64,000 bases of DNA from Streptomyces sp. CG 926 (GTDB taxonomy: Bacteria; Actinomycetota; Actinomycetes; Streptomycetales; Streptomycetaceae), in assembly GCF_003148825.1 (NCBI RefSeq), contig NZ_QGGZ01000005.1:186001-250000 (forward strand). Direction: 5' to 3'. Shown one piece after another: positions 38,393 through 46,772 of this stretch. The position numbers and the translations under genes were made by a program. Numbering within the stretch: position 1 is the stretch's first letter; the number at the start of each line of letters is the position of its first letter. The notes under the pieces were generated by a model. The model made no database searches. It was not told the DNA's origin and worked only from the letters and a program-made list of their open reading frames with translations.

Positions 38393-38447
38393 CCCCCGGC
38401 CCGTCGGCGTTCGCGTCGGCGCGGAGCGGATGTGTCCGATGGACGGT

Positions 38448-38501
38448 TCCGTACGAGCCGTGACCCAGGGGTCCTGCCCCACGGGTCGTGACCCGTACGG
38501 A
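38448..38501. terminator. imperfect long hairpin after dmdR
   Basis: TCCGTACG (38448) pairs with CGTACGGA (ending 38501). A further partly paired stretch (CGTGACCC against GGGTCGTG) extends the stem inward. It is placed 55 nt after the dmdR stop. Confidence 0.5.
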
Positions 38502-38522
38502 TGACCAACCCTTGGTGTGGGT

Positions 38523-38550
38523 GGTCCCGGCGCCTTTCGGCGCCGGGACC
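38523..38550. terminator. strong terminator hairpin
   Basis: GGTCCCGGCGCC-TTTC-GGCGCCGGGACC, a perfect 12-bp stem with a 4-nt loop, is the second hairpin in the 373-nt gap between dmdR and the alpha/beta hydrolase. Confidence 0.75.
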
Positions 38551-38706
38551 GATCCTCCCCTTGCGACCTGGAGCCCCGAGCTCTCAAGGTCGTCCCCTCG
38601 GACCGTCTTCCCCGAGCGGCCCGCCTCCCTGTTGAAAGGATCTCCATCGGCAGCGGCGGCCAATCCTTGAGCAAGGTCACTCGAAAGAGCGGTGTTGTGG
38701 GCGAGA

Positions 38707-38737
38707 AACCCGTTTTCGAATACGGGTTCGATAGTCT
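38707..38737 (+). promoter_or_regulatory. promoter with operator-like dyad for the alpha/beta hydrolase
   Basis: AACCCGT-8 nt-ACGGGTT (38707-38728) is a perfect 7-bp dyad that ends 4 nt before TAGTCT (38732-38737), a plausible -10. The GTG start taken for the hydrolase is 29 nt downstream of the -10. A repressor bound here would cover the spacer and -35. Confidence 0.45.
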
Positions 38738-38765
38738 GGCGGGGAGTGAAGGGGGTGCATCTGCG

Positions 38766-39644
38766 GTGGTACAGCGCGTCGATGTGACAGGGGCCGACGG
38801 AGTCCGCCTGGCCGCCTGGGAGTTCCGCGAAGCGGAGACCGAGCCCGACACCCGCCCCGGGGTGCTGTTACTGCACGGCCTGATGGGCCGCGCCTTCCAC
38901 TGGGCCGGCACCGCCCGCTGGCTCCGCGAGCGCCGCCGCGTCGTGGCCCTGGACCAGCGCGGACACGGCCAGAGCGGCCGCCCGCCCGCCGCCCCCGACG
39001 GCACCCCCACCTCCCTGGGCCGCGACGCCTTCGTGGCCGACGCCGAAGCGGCCGTCGAGCAGCTCGGCCTCGCCCCCGTGACGCTGATCGGCCACTCCAT
39101 GGGCGCCCTCACCGCCTGGCAGCTCGCGGCCCGCCGCCCGGAGCTGGTCGAAGCCGTGGTCATCTGCGACATGCGCGCCTCCGCCTTGGGAGCGGCCTCC
39201 CAGCAGGAATGGGAGGACTGGTTCCACCACTGGCCCCTGCCCTTCCCCACCCAGGACGCGGCCCGCCGCTGGTTCGGCGAGGACGACCCCCGGGTGGAAC
39301 GCCCCGATCCCGGCCGCGGCGCCTTCTTCGCCGAGGTCATGCACGAGGCCTCGGACGGCTGGCGCCCGGTCTTCTCCCGCCGCCAGATGCTGACGGCCCG
39401 CGAGACCTGGGTCCACGACGCCCACTGGGAGGAGCTCGCCCAGGTCCGCTGCCCGACCCTGGTGGTCCGGGGCCTGGACGGCGAACTGGGCCGCGCCGAG
39501 GCCCAGGAAATGGTCCGCGTCCTCCCGGCCGGCCAGTACGCGGAAATCCCCGACGCGGGCCACTACCTCCACTACGACCAGCCGACGGCCTGGCGCGAGG
39601 TCCTGGAACCCTTCCTCGACGGCATCAAGGCCGAAGCCCCCTGA
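38766..39644 (+). CDS. alpha/beta fold hydrolase with a TTA codon
   Basis: A 292-residue alpha/beta hydrolase. The HGLMGRAFHW oxyanion region follows strand 3, DQRGHGQS follows strand 4, and the nucleophile elbow is GHSMGA. The acid is in VVRGLDGELG, and the base His in IPDAGHYLHYDQP. The substrate is unknown; homologues include esterases and C-C hydrolases. Leu35, just before the HG motif, is encoded by TTA (38868-38870), so translation should depend on the bldA tRNA. GTG 38766 was chosen because a promoter-like region lies just upstream. An in-frame TTG at 38667 is the alternative and would add 33 residues. Confidence 0.83.
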   Translation: MVQRVDVTGADGVRLAAWEFREAETEPDTRPGVLLLHGLMGRAFHWAGTARWLRERRRVVALDQRGHGQSGRPPAAPDGTPTSLGRDAFVADAEAAVEQLGLAPVTLIGHSMGALTAWQLAARRPELVEAVVICDMRASALGAASQQEWEDWFHHWPLPFPTQDAARRWFGEDDPRVERPDPGRGAFFAEVMHEASDGWRPVFSRRQMLTARETWVHDAHWEELAQVRCPTLVVRGLDGELGRAEAQEMVRVLPAGQYAEIPDAGHYLHYDQPTAWREVLEPFLDGIKAEAP

Positions 39645-39657
39645 CCACGTCGACGGC

Positions 39658-39681
39658 TCCGCCCCCACGCCCGGGGGCGGA
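39658..39681. terminator. bidirectional terminator
   Basis: TCCGCCCCC-ACGCCC-GGGGGCGGA, 9-bp arms, is between the convergent hydrolase and HTH regulator genes. Confidence 0.65.
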
Positions 39682-39807
39682 ACGGTCGGCGTGATCCGAA
39701 CGTCTCGACCTCCCGGTCGGCCCCTCCTCGTCAGGGTCGACCGATGCCCGGCCCCGGCTGCCAGCGGTCCCGGGGTGCCTGCGGAGGCCCGTCCCGGGCC
39801 GGGCCGA

Positions 39808-40806
39808 CTACTCGGCGCTCGGGAGCCAGCCGCGCTGGACCGCCCGTACGCCGAACTCGAATCGGCTGCGGGCATTCAGACGTTCCATCAGATCGTTGGC
39901 CAGCCGGCGCGCGGTGCGGGGGGAGACGGCCAGGCGCTTGGCGATGGCCTCGTCGGTCATGCCCTGCGCGAGGAGCCGGATGACGGTGTTCTCCTGGGCG
40001 CTGAGGCCGACCTCGTCCCGAGCGGTCTCCGCGGTGCCGAGCGGGCGGGCGGCGGTCCACACGGTGTCGAAGAGTGCGCACAGTGCGGTCAGGGTGCCCT
40101 GCCCGGTCAGGACCACCGCGCCGGCTGCGCTGTCGTCGCTGCTGACCGGGATGACGGCCGTCGACCGGTCGAAGATCATCAGTCGGGTGGGCAACTCCGG
40201 CGCGGTCCGCACCTCGCCGCCGAGTCCGCCGAGCCAGGCCGCGTAGGCCAAGGTGGTCTGGTTGTTGCGCACGCTGTCCAGGAAGAGGGAGCGCATCCGT
40301 ACCCCGCGGCCCAGCAGGGCGAGGTCGTTGGGCTTCGAGGCTTCCAGGCTCTCAGGGCGGTGGCCGCCACCGGGTGCGAAGGTCATCAGCTCGGTGCGGA
40401 CGTCACGGGCCAGGCACGCGATCCGGTCCCGGATCGCGTCCAGGCCCAGCAGCTGATCCACGCCGGGGCTGGAGGCGCTGGGGGTCAGATCGGCGAACTC
40501 GGCGATGAGCTGGGTGGCGGCGGCGCGGGAGGCCTCGATGCGCAGCTGCTGGGCGGCGAGTTCGGCCTGCTGGCGGGCCATGAGGACTTCCATGCCGACC
40601 TCGGGCGAGACCGCGTGCAGCCGGCCCTCGCGTTCGTAGGACGGCCGGACCAGGGCGAGTTCGCTGAGGATGTCCAGGCTGTGCCTGACGTCCGCCTCGG
40701 GCACGCCGAGGCGCTCGGAGAGGCCGCTCACGCCCTCCTGCGGGTGCGCGAGCATGGCTCGGTAGACAGCCTCTGCCGTGGCATCGAGGCCGAGAGTGGC
40801 GAGCAC
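39808..40806 (-). CDS. HTH regulator: TrmB-like N-terminus, LuxR-type C-terminus
   Basis: A 332-residue regulator. The N-terminal winged helix (EAVYRAMLAHPQEGVSGLSE, then RLGVPEADVRHSLDIL) resembles TrmB. A coiled segment rich in Ala/Gln (RQQAELAAQQLRIEA) and a sensor region with FAPGGGHRPESLE follow. The C-terminal LuxR-type HTH reads LSAQENTVIRLLAQGMTDEA, then IAKRLAVSPRTARRLANDLM. This combination is common in Streptomyces, often near secreted peptides or secondary metabolism genes. The start is GTG 40806 after a GGGGGAACC stretch. A small unknown gene and a secreted peptide gene lie on the other side, divergently transcribed. Confidence 0.85.
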   Translation of the reverse strand: MLATLGLDATAEAVYRAMLAHPQEGVSGLSERLGVPEADVRHSLDILSELALVRPSYEREGRLHAVSPEVGMEVLMARQQAELAAQQLRIEASRAAATQLIAEFADLTPSASSPGVDQLLGLDAIRDRIACLARDVRTELMTFAPGGGHRPESLEASKPNDLALLGRGVRMRSLFLDSVRNNQTTLAYAAWLGGLGGEVRTAPELPTRLMIFDRSTAVIPVSSDDSAAGAVVLTGQGTLTALCALFDTVWTAARPLGTAETARDEVGLSAQENTVIRLLAQGMTDEAIAKRLAVSPRTARRLANDLMERLNARSRFEFGVRAVQRGWLPSAE

Positions 40807-40962
40807 AGCGGTTCCCCCCGTGTGAGCCCTTATCGATCAAGGTTACCGAATAATCGCACGTGGTGACGGGTGCGACCAGTTCGTGGACGCTTTCGGCCAC
40901 GGACCGAACCGTTCAGCTCGATGGGCTTTGTTCACGCTCGCCCGCTCGGAAGAGTTGCGCAC

Positions 40963-41343
40963 ATGTATCTCATCCACGCCGCGCTCCGGGCGCCTTCGGC
41001 CGGTGACCGGCTTCCCCCGCACATCGCCGAGCTCGTCCGGGCGCTGGCGGACCCCGACAGCACCGTGGAGCACGTCTCCGCGCACCTGCGGGCCGAGCCC
41101 GACCCGGTGCTCGGGGTCTACCTGCTCGCCGGGAGCCTGAGCGAGGCGGAGCGGCGTACGGAGGCCCTCTGCCGACGTGCCCTCGACGTGCTGCCGGCGC
41201 TGCGCGGCTGGACGGCCACGCGCGCTTGCGCCCCTCTGGTCGCTCCGTACTACGAGCGTCTCCTGACGGCCGCTTCCGGACTCGATGGACGAAATCGTCC
41301 AGGACCGATTCCGTCCAGCCGAATGCCCTTCTCGCCGCGCTGA
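40963..41343 (+). CDS. hypothetical protein
   Basis: A 126-residue protein I do not recognise. The first 95 residues are protein-like and probably helical (LPPHIAELVRALADPDSTVE, then VLGVYLLAGSLSEAERRTEA). The last 30 are low in structure and rich in Pro/Arg. ATG 40963 is preceded by AGAG at 8 nt. It is divergent from the HTH regulator and 134 nt upstream of the secreted peptide. Confidence 0.5.
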   Translation: MYLIHAALRAPSAGDRLPPHIAELVRALADPDSTVEHVSAHLRAEPDPVLGVYLLAGSLSEAERRTEALCRRALDVLPALRGWTATRACAPLVAPYYERLLTAASGLDGRNRPGPIPSSRMPFSPR

Positions 41344-41477
41344 GCTGCGACGAAGCTAGTGATCGCCAGCAGGGAACAGCACGAGGACCCGGCCGGCGAA
41401 ACCGGAGAAGACGTCACCGCGGGACGTGGATCCGGAAGGTCACCGCTTCACTCCAGCCATCGCAAAGGATCACTGTC

Positions 41478-41645
41478 ATGCTTCGCACCAGCCTCACCCG
41501 GGCCGCCGCGGTCAGCACCCTCGCCCTCGCCGCCTTCGCCGCGGTCCTGGCCGGCCACACCGGCGCCGACCAGTACACCCGCACCACCGCCACCACCGTG
41601 TGGGAGACCGCCCCGGTGGGGAAGTTCACCACCGTCTGGGAGTAG
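41478..41645 (+). CDS. 55-residue secreted peptide with repeated TTVWE
   Basis: The frame encodes a signal peptide (basic MLRTSLTRAA, then hydrophobic VSTLALAAFAAVLAG) and a short mature part that holds TTVWE twice, at residues 39-43 and at the very C-terminus (51-55), separated by TAPVGKF. A start ATG follows GGATCACTGTC. No cysteines are present. The size, export signal and repeated C-terminal motif would fit a signalling peptide or a small wall-associated factor; function is unknown. Confidence 0.65.
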   Translation: MLRTSLTRAAAVSTLALAAFAAVLAGHTGADQYTRTTATTVWETAPVGKFTTVWE

Positions 41646-41948
41646 TCGGGCCGCCCGCCTCGCCGGCCGCCGGTCCCCCTGTGACCGCCGTGCCCGCTGA
41701 GAGCCGGCCCTGACCACGCATCACCACGCATCACCGCGCATCACCGCGCATCACCGCGCGTCACACCGCGTCACGCCGCGTCGCAGCGCGCGCCTCGCGC
41801 CCCCGTGTGCCCCGTCCGACAGCTGCTCCTGCAGGGCAGCCGTCCGCGTGCCACGACATGCGCCCACAGCCTTCCGGCCTTGATCAGGCCAATCTGCGGC
41901 CCGCCGCAGCACTCACCCGAACCTTCCTCGCACACCTGGAGCCTTGTC
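41646..41948. repeat. 303-nt gap with a degenerate decamer tandem array
   Basis: From 41712 to about 41790 the unit ACCRCGCATC repeats roughly eight times with drift (CATCACCACG, CATCACCGCG, CGTCACACCG and so on). Unit length is 10 nt and there are no unique spacers, so it is not a CRISPR array. The rest of the gap is the leader of the CHAP gene. No riboswitch that I know is evident. Confidence 0.6.
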
Positions 41949-43586
41949 ATGTCCAAGTCCATCAAGGTCACCGCGATCCGCCTCGTCTCCGCCTCCACCC
42001 TCGCGGTCTCCGTACTCGCCACGGCCGCCGTCACCCCGGCCAACGCCTCGCCGCTCACCGACGGCATTTCGGCCACGGCCCGCGCCGAGAACGGCAACTC
42101 CTACTGCGCTCACGGCGGTTACGTCGGCGGTCCCAACCAGTCCAGCAGCTGCACCGGCGGCACCAGCCGCACCCACGCCTGGTGCGCCGACTTCGCCGGC
42201 TGGGTCTGGGCCCGCAACGGGGTCACGGGCCTGGGGACCCTGGACGACAGAGCGGCCAGCTTCATGGACTACGGCAAGAAGTACGGCACGCTGTCGAGCA
42301 CCCCGCACGTCGGCGATGCCGTCGTCTACAACTACAACGGCGGCAGCTACGCCGACCACGTGGCCGTGGTCACCGGAGTCTCCGGCGACACGGTCACCAT
42401 CACCGGCGGCAACCAGGGCGGTTACCCGGGCCACGTCTCCACCAACTCCACCACCAAGTGGCGCGTGGGCCAGTCCCCCTGGGGCCAGTCGATCAGTGGC
42501 TACATCTCCCCGGCCGGCAGCAACACCCCCTCGTACCCCAACCCGGCCTCGCTGCCCTCCGGGACGCTCGTGAAGTCGCCGAACGGCGCGGACGTGAAGG
42601 TGATGATCTCCGGATCCGGCGTTCCGGTGGCTGCCTCCGACGTCACCCCGGACAAGTACGACCTCAGCAAGATCGTGCTGATCGACGACTCCGCCTTCCG
42701 GTCCCTGCCCAGCGCGCCTCCGGCCGGCACGGTGGTCCACGACCAGGCGGGCGGTGCCAATCGCTACGTGGTCATCGACAACGCGGCGCTGCTGATCGGC
42801 GGCGAGGACTGGGTCGCGGCGGGCTACAACACCCGCGCCGACATGGGTGTTCCGACCGCCTGGCTGCAGGCCGCCGCCCAGCGCACCGTGCCCACCGGCA
42901 CGGTCGTGATGGACCAGACGGGCACGGACCCCGGCCGCTACGTGATGGTGGACGGTGCGGCGCTGCACATCTCGGGCTCCGAGTGGACCGCCGACGACTA
43001 CAACACCCAGATGCTCATGGGCGTCCCGGGCCAGTGGCTGAAGGCCGCCGTTGCCAAGACCCCGCCGACCGGCACCGTCCTCATGGACCAGTCCGGCACC
43101 GACAACAACCGTTACGTGATGCTGGGCGGCGCGGCCGTGCACATCTCCGGCGCGGAGTGGACCGCGAACGGTTACAACCTCCGCTCCCTGATGGGCGCAC
43201 CGGGTGAGTGGCTGAGCTCCACGGTCGCCAAGCAGGTGGCGAACGGCACCGTCGTCAAGGACGCCTCGGGCGCCGACGCCAGCGTGTATGTCATGGCGGG
43301 CGGCGTCGCGGTTCCGCTGACCTACGCCGACTTCACGGGCCTCGGCTACGACAAGCGTCCGCTGGAGGGGGCCCCGGGCGAGTGGCTGAAGACGGCCGCG
43401 GCGAAGGCCACCCCGGCCGACGGCACCATGCTCCTGTCGCCCGAGAGCAACACCGTCTGGCAGGTCACCGGCGGCAAGAAGAAGGCCCTGACCGCCGACG
43501 CCTTCGGCCCCGGCAAGCTGAGCTTCGACGACGTGGTCAGCGTCCCGACCGCCTTCACCGCGAAGCTCCCGACCGTCACCGGTTGA
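41949..43586 (+). CDS. secreted CHAP-domain peptidoglycan hydrolase with six C-terminal repeats
   Basis: A 545-residue exported protein. A signal peptide (MSKSIKVTAIRLVSASTLAV to about residue 34) precedes a CHAP amidase/endopeptidase domain: the Cys nucleophile is in HAWCADFAGWVW, and the His in YADHVAVVTGV. From about residue 200 come six modules of 55-60 residues, most opening with GTVV.D..G and containing RYVM..GAALHIS, EW.A.GYN and MG.P..WL. The modules probably bind the cell wall. The next gene carries five of them on a different catalytic head. The ATG start is at 41949. A strong terminator-like hairpin follows. Confidence 0.87.
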   Translation: MSKSIKVTAIRLVSASTLAVSVLATAAVTPANASPLTDGISATARAENGNSYCAHGGYVGGPNQSSSCTGGTSRTHAWCADFAGWVWARNGVTGLGTLDDRAASFMDYGKKYGTLSSTPHVGDAVVYNYNGGSYADHVAVVTGVSGDTVTITGGNQGGYPGHVSTNSTTKWRVGQSPWGQSISGYISPAGSNTPSYPNPASLPSGTLVKSPNGADVKVMISGSGVPVAASDVTPDKYDLSKIVLIDDSAFRSLPSAPPAGTVVHDQAGGANRYVVIDNAALLIGGEDWVAAGYNTRADMGVPTAWLQAAAQRTVPTGTVVMDQTGTDPGRYVMVDGAALHISGSEWTADDYNTQMLMGVPGQWLKAAVAKTPPTGTVLMDQSGTDNNRYVMLGGAAVHISGAEWTANGYNLRSLMGAPGEWLSSTVAKQVANGTVVKDASGADASVYVMAGGVAVPLTYADFTGLGYDKRPLEGAPGEWLKTAAAKATPADGTMLLSPESNTVWQVTGGKKKALTADAFGPGKLSFDDVVSVPTAFTAKLPTVTG

Positions 43587-43623
43587 GCAACTCCCGGCTG
43601 ATCGCCGCCTGATCGCCGCCTGA

Positions 43624-43669
43624 GCACACCCCACCGCCCGGTCCCCACCGGCCGGGCGGTGGGGTGTGC
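43624..43669. terminator. terminator between CHAP and Rpf genes
   Basis: GCACACCCCACCGCCCGG (43624-43641) and its exact complement (43652-43669), 18-bp arms with a 10-nt loop. The Rpf gene must therefore have its own promoter or depend on read-through. Confidence 0.8.
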
Positions 43670-43715
43670 CGCGCCCCACGCCGACTCCCGCACCTGCCGC
43701 CCGAAGGACACGTCC

Positions 43716-44978
43716 ATGCGCTCCGCCGTCGCCCGCCAGAAGTCCGCGCTCGCCGCCACCGCCACCGCCCTCCTCGCCCTCGCAGCCCCGCTCCTCACCG
43801 GCACCGAAGCCTCGGCCGCCTCTGTCTCGACGTGGGACAAGGTCGCCCAGTGCGAGGCCGGCGGCAACTGGAGCATCAACACCGGCAACGGCTACTACGG
43901 CGGTCTCCAGATCTCGATGTCGACCTGGCGCGCCTTCGGCGGTACGCAGTACGCCTCCCGCCCCGACCAGGCGACGAAGCAGCAGCAGATCCTGACGGGC
44001 GAGAAGATCCTGGCGGGCCAGGGTCAGGGTGCCTGGCCCTCCTGCGGTGCAGCGGCCGGCCTCGGCGCCGACCGTGCGAACCCGTACCCCACCGCCCCCT
44101 CCTACCCGGACCCGGCCTCGCTGCCTGCCGGGACGCTGGTGAAGTCGCCGAACGGCGCGGCCGTGAAGGTGATGATCTCCGGGGCGGGCATCCCGGTGGC
44201 GTCCTCCGACGTCACGCCCGGCCACTACGACCTGAGCAAGATCGTGCTCGTGGACAACGCGGCGTTCAACGGCCTGCCGAGCGCGCCCCCGGCCGGCACG
44301 GTGGTCCACGACCAGGCGGGCGGTGCCAATCGCTACGTGGTGGTCGACGGTGCGGCGCTGCTGATCTCCGCGGCCGACTGGACGGCGGACGGCTACAACA
44401 TCCGTGCCGACATGGGCGTTCCGACCGCCTGGCTGCAGGACGCCGCCCGCCGCACCATCACCAACGGCCGCGTGGTCATGGACCAGTCGGGCAGCGACCC
44501 GGCCCGCTTCGTGATGGTCAACGGCTCCGCGCTGCACATCTCGGCCGCCGAGTGGACGGCGAACGGCTACGACACCCGCTCGCTGATGGGCGTTCCGACC
44601 GACTGGCTGAAGGCGGCCGGCACCCGCCAGGTGCCGAACGGCACCGTCGTCAAGGACGCCTCGGGCGCCGACGCCAGCGTGTACGTCATGGCGGGCGGCG
44701 TGGCCGTTCCGCTGACCTACGCCGACTTCACGGGCCTCGGCCACGACAAGCGTCCGCTGGAGGGGGCCCCGGGCGAGTGGCTGACGGCGGCCGCCGCCAA
44801 GGCCGCCCCCGCCGACGGCACCATGCTGCTGTCGCCGGAGAGCAACACCGTCTGGCAGGTCACCGGCGGCAAGAAGAAGGCCCTGACCGCCGACGCCTTC
44901 GGCCCCGGCAAGCTGAGCTTCGACGACGTGGTCAGCGTCCCGACCGCCTTCACCGCGAAGCTCCCGACCGCGGTCTGA
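43716..44978 (+). CDS. resuscitation-promoting factor-like transglycosylase with five C-terminal repeats
   Basis: A 420-residue exported protein. After a signal peptide (to about residue 35) comes an Rpf domain of about 75 residues: [20 protein letters not shown] with catalytic E47, [20 protein letters not shown], and a closing Cys in [11 protein letters not shown]. Rpf proteins cleave glycan strands and promote spore germination and regrowth. The remainder is five repeats of the type found in the CHAP protein. The last 110 residues are almost identical in both, and the DNA is too. The start is ATG 43716. Confidence 0.9.
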   Translation: MRSAVARQKSALAATATALLALAAPLLTGTEASAASVSTWDKVAQCEAGGNWSINTGNGYYGGLQISMSTWRAFGGTQYASRPDQATKQQQILTGEKILAGQGQGAWPSCGAAAGLGADRANPYPTAPSYPDPASLPAGTLVKSPNGAAVKVMISGAGIPVASSDVTPGHYDLSKIVLVDNAAFNGLPSAPPAGTVVHDQAGGANRYVVVDGAALLISAADWTADGYNIRADMGVPTAWLQDAARRTITNGRVVMDQSGSDPARFVMVNGSALHISAAEWTANGYDTRSLMGVPTDWLKAAGTRQVPNGTVVKDASGADASVYVMAGGVAVPLTYADFTGLGHDKRPLEGAPGEWLTAAAAKAAPADGTMLLSPESNTVWQVTGGKKKALTADAFGPGKLSFDDVVSVPTAFTAKLPTAV

Positions 44979-45016
44979 GCCGGCCTCCACACGAAGGCTC
45001 GCCTCCACACGAAAAC

Positions 45017-45055
45017 GGGCCGGCCTCCGCTCCTCACAGGAGCGGAGGCCGGCCC
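45017..45055. terminator. strong bidirectional terminator
   Basis: GGGCCGGCCTCCGCTCCT-CAC-AGGAGCGGAGGCCGGCCC, perfect 18-bp arms with a 3-nt loop, between the convergent Rpf and ABC permease genes. Confidence 0.85.
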
Positions 45056-45089
45056 GCCGTGCGTTCGGGCCCGTACGGCATCGACCGGG

Positions 45090-46772
45090 TCAGCCCTTGC
45101 TGACCGCCCACAGGATCTCGGGAAGCTGCCGTGCCACCTTCGGGGCCGCGAGCCGCAGGCCCGCCCAGGAGGCCAGCACACCCCAGACCACACCCAGCGG
45201 GAGCACGATCCAGGAGAGGTCCTGGTGACCACCCACCTTGAGCCAGATCGTCAGGGCGATGACCGGGGCGGAGATCACCGCCGAGACCAGCAGCCCGCCG
45301 AAGATGCCCGCCCAGGCGAGCCCGCCCTGCCCGGGAGCGACGTTCTTGAAGGCGCCGTCCGACGGGATCGAGTACGGGAAGCGGGCCGAGGCCAGGGCTC
45401 CCGTGCAGAGCATCGAGCCCAGCAGGCCCAGGGCCAGGCCGGTGGCCGCCGGGAGGGCGGACCAGTCACCGATGATCGCGGCCGTGATCGCCGTGACCAG
45501 GACCGTGTACGGGACGGTGACCAGGGCCAGCGCGGCGGCCCGCGCCCGCAGCTCCACATACGCGTCACGCGTGGAGGAGATGGTCTGCGCGACCATCCAG
45601 AAGGCGGAGGTGTCCTGGCCGAACTGGTTGTACATCTGCATGCCGAGCATGCCCGCGCCGAAACAGCCGAGGTAGACGGATCCCGCGCCCTGGAGGGCGT
45701 TGAAGACCGGGACGATCAGGCCGATCGCCAGCGCGGTCACCCAGCCCGCCTTGGTCTTCGGGTCCCGGACCGCGTAGCGCAGCGTGCGCTGCATGGCCGC
45801 GCCCGTCCGGCCGGCGGGCAGCAGGGACCACACGCCGCCCGCCCCGCGGTCCTTCATCGGCTTGGCCGCGGCGATGGTCGAGCCGTCCGGGGTGACCATC
45901 AGCTTGGTCAGGCTCCGCTCCCAGAACCACAGGAGGCCGGCCACGGCGGCCAGGGTCAGGGCCAGTTGGGCGGCCGCGGCCCCGTACGCGCCCTCGCTCG
46001 CCGAGTCCACCATGCCGACGGCGGTCACCGGCGGCACCCAGCGCAGTACGGCCTCGACGGGCTCCAGGGAGGCCAGGCCGCCCGCCTGGAACAGGCTCTG
46101 GCTCGCGAAGTTGGTCAGCTGCCCGCCCACGGCGATCAGCAGGCCGCTGAGCACGGCCAGGTCGCGCCCCTTGCGGCTGGACAGCAGCCGCACGTTGGCC
46201 GTGGCCATGGCCCGCGCGAGGGTCACACAGCCGAGGACCAGCAGGGGCGCTGCCACCACGGCCGCCACCGCGCCGGCGGCGCCACGTGCGACGGCCAGGA
46301 CCGAGCCGACGGCCAGGCACAGCGTGAACAGCGGCCCGATGCCGATCAGCGAGGAGGCGAGAAGAGCCTGTACGAGCGGACGCGGGCGCAGCGGCAGCAT
46401 CACCAGCCGGCTCGGGTCGAGGGTCTCGTCCCCGGTGGGGAAGAACAGCGGCATGAAGGTCCAGCCGAGGGCCAGGACGGCGGCCAGCATGACGACGACG
46501 GTGCCCGCGTGGGCGTTCCCGTGCAGCAGGGCCAGGCCCAGCGTCACGAAGAAGCCGACGACCAGGGCGAGGGCGAGCGTGGAGAAGTAGGCGGCCTTGC
46601 GCTTCGAGGAGCCCTTCAGGCCGTTGCGCAGCAGCGACAGCTTGAGGCGGACGAAGATCGGGGTCAGCGGGACCGACGGGACGGACGAGGCGGCGACGGC
46701 CCCGGTCGACCCGGTGACGGCGGCGGTCACCGTGCCGGCCGGGCCGGCGGCGGGGTTGGCGGGCGAGGTCAT
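45090..46772 (-). CDS. ABC transporter permease
   Basis: A 560-residue integral membrane protein with about twelve hydrophobic segments, after a 40-residue Ala/Pro/Thr-rich head. It has cytoplasmic loops with DPSRLVMLPLRPRPLVQALL and RTLRYAVRDPKTKAGWV. It looks like the large exporter permeases of the ABC-2 group, in which one subunit pairs with one ATPase. The ATG at 46772 overlaps the ATPase stop codon as ATGA. The frame continues open further upstream, but that part is antisense noise over the ATPase gene. Substrate unknown. Confidence 0.85.
   Translation of the reverse strand: MTSPANPAAGPAGTVTAAVTGSTGAVAASSVPSVPLTPIFVRLKLSLLRNGLKGSSKRKAAYFSTLALALVVGFFVTLGLALLHGNAHAGTVVVMLAAVLALGWTFMPLFFPTGDETLDPSRLVMLPLRPRPLVQALLASSLIGIGPLFTLCLAVGSVLAVARGAAGAVAAVVAAPLLVLGCVTLARAMATANVRLLSSRKGRDLAVLSGLLIAVGGQLTNFASQSLFQAGGLASLEPVEAVLRWVPPVTAVGMVDSASEGAYGAAAAQLALTLAAVAGLLWFWERSLTKLMVTPDGSTIAAAKPMKDRGAGGVWSLLPAGRTGAAMQRTLRYAVRDPKTKAGWVTALAIGLIVPVFNALQGAGSVYLGCFGAGMLGMQMYNQFGQDTSAFWMVAQTISSTRDAYVELRARAAALALVTVPYTVLVTAITAAIIGDWSALPAATGLALGLLGSMLCTGALASARFPYSIPSDGAFKNVAPGQGGLAWAGIFGGLLVSAVISAPVIALTIWLKVGGHQDLSWIVLPLGVVWGVLASWAGLRLAAPKVARQLPEILWAVSKG

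Noticed and set aside
41712..41790. CRISPR array
   Set aside because: Units are 10 nt with no unique spacers, and no cas gene is present.
41646..43715. c-di-AMP (ydaO-type) riboswitch upstream of the CHAP or Rpf gene
   Set aside because: Such riboswitches control some Streptomyces Rpf genes, but I could not find the conserved core in either leader.
41913..45008. 1031-codon minus-strand frame over the CHAP and Rpf genes
   Set aside because: Its internal repeats merely mirror the repeats of the genes on the plus strand.
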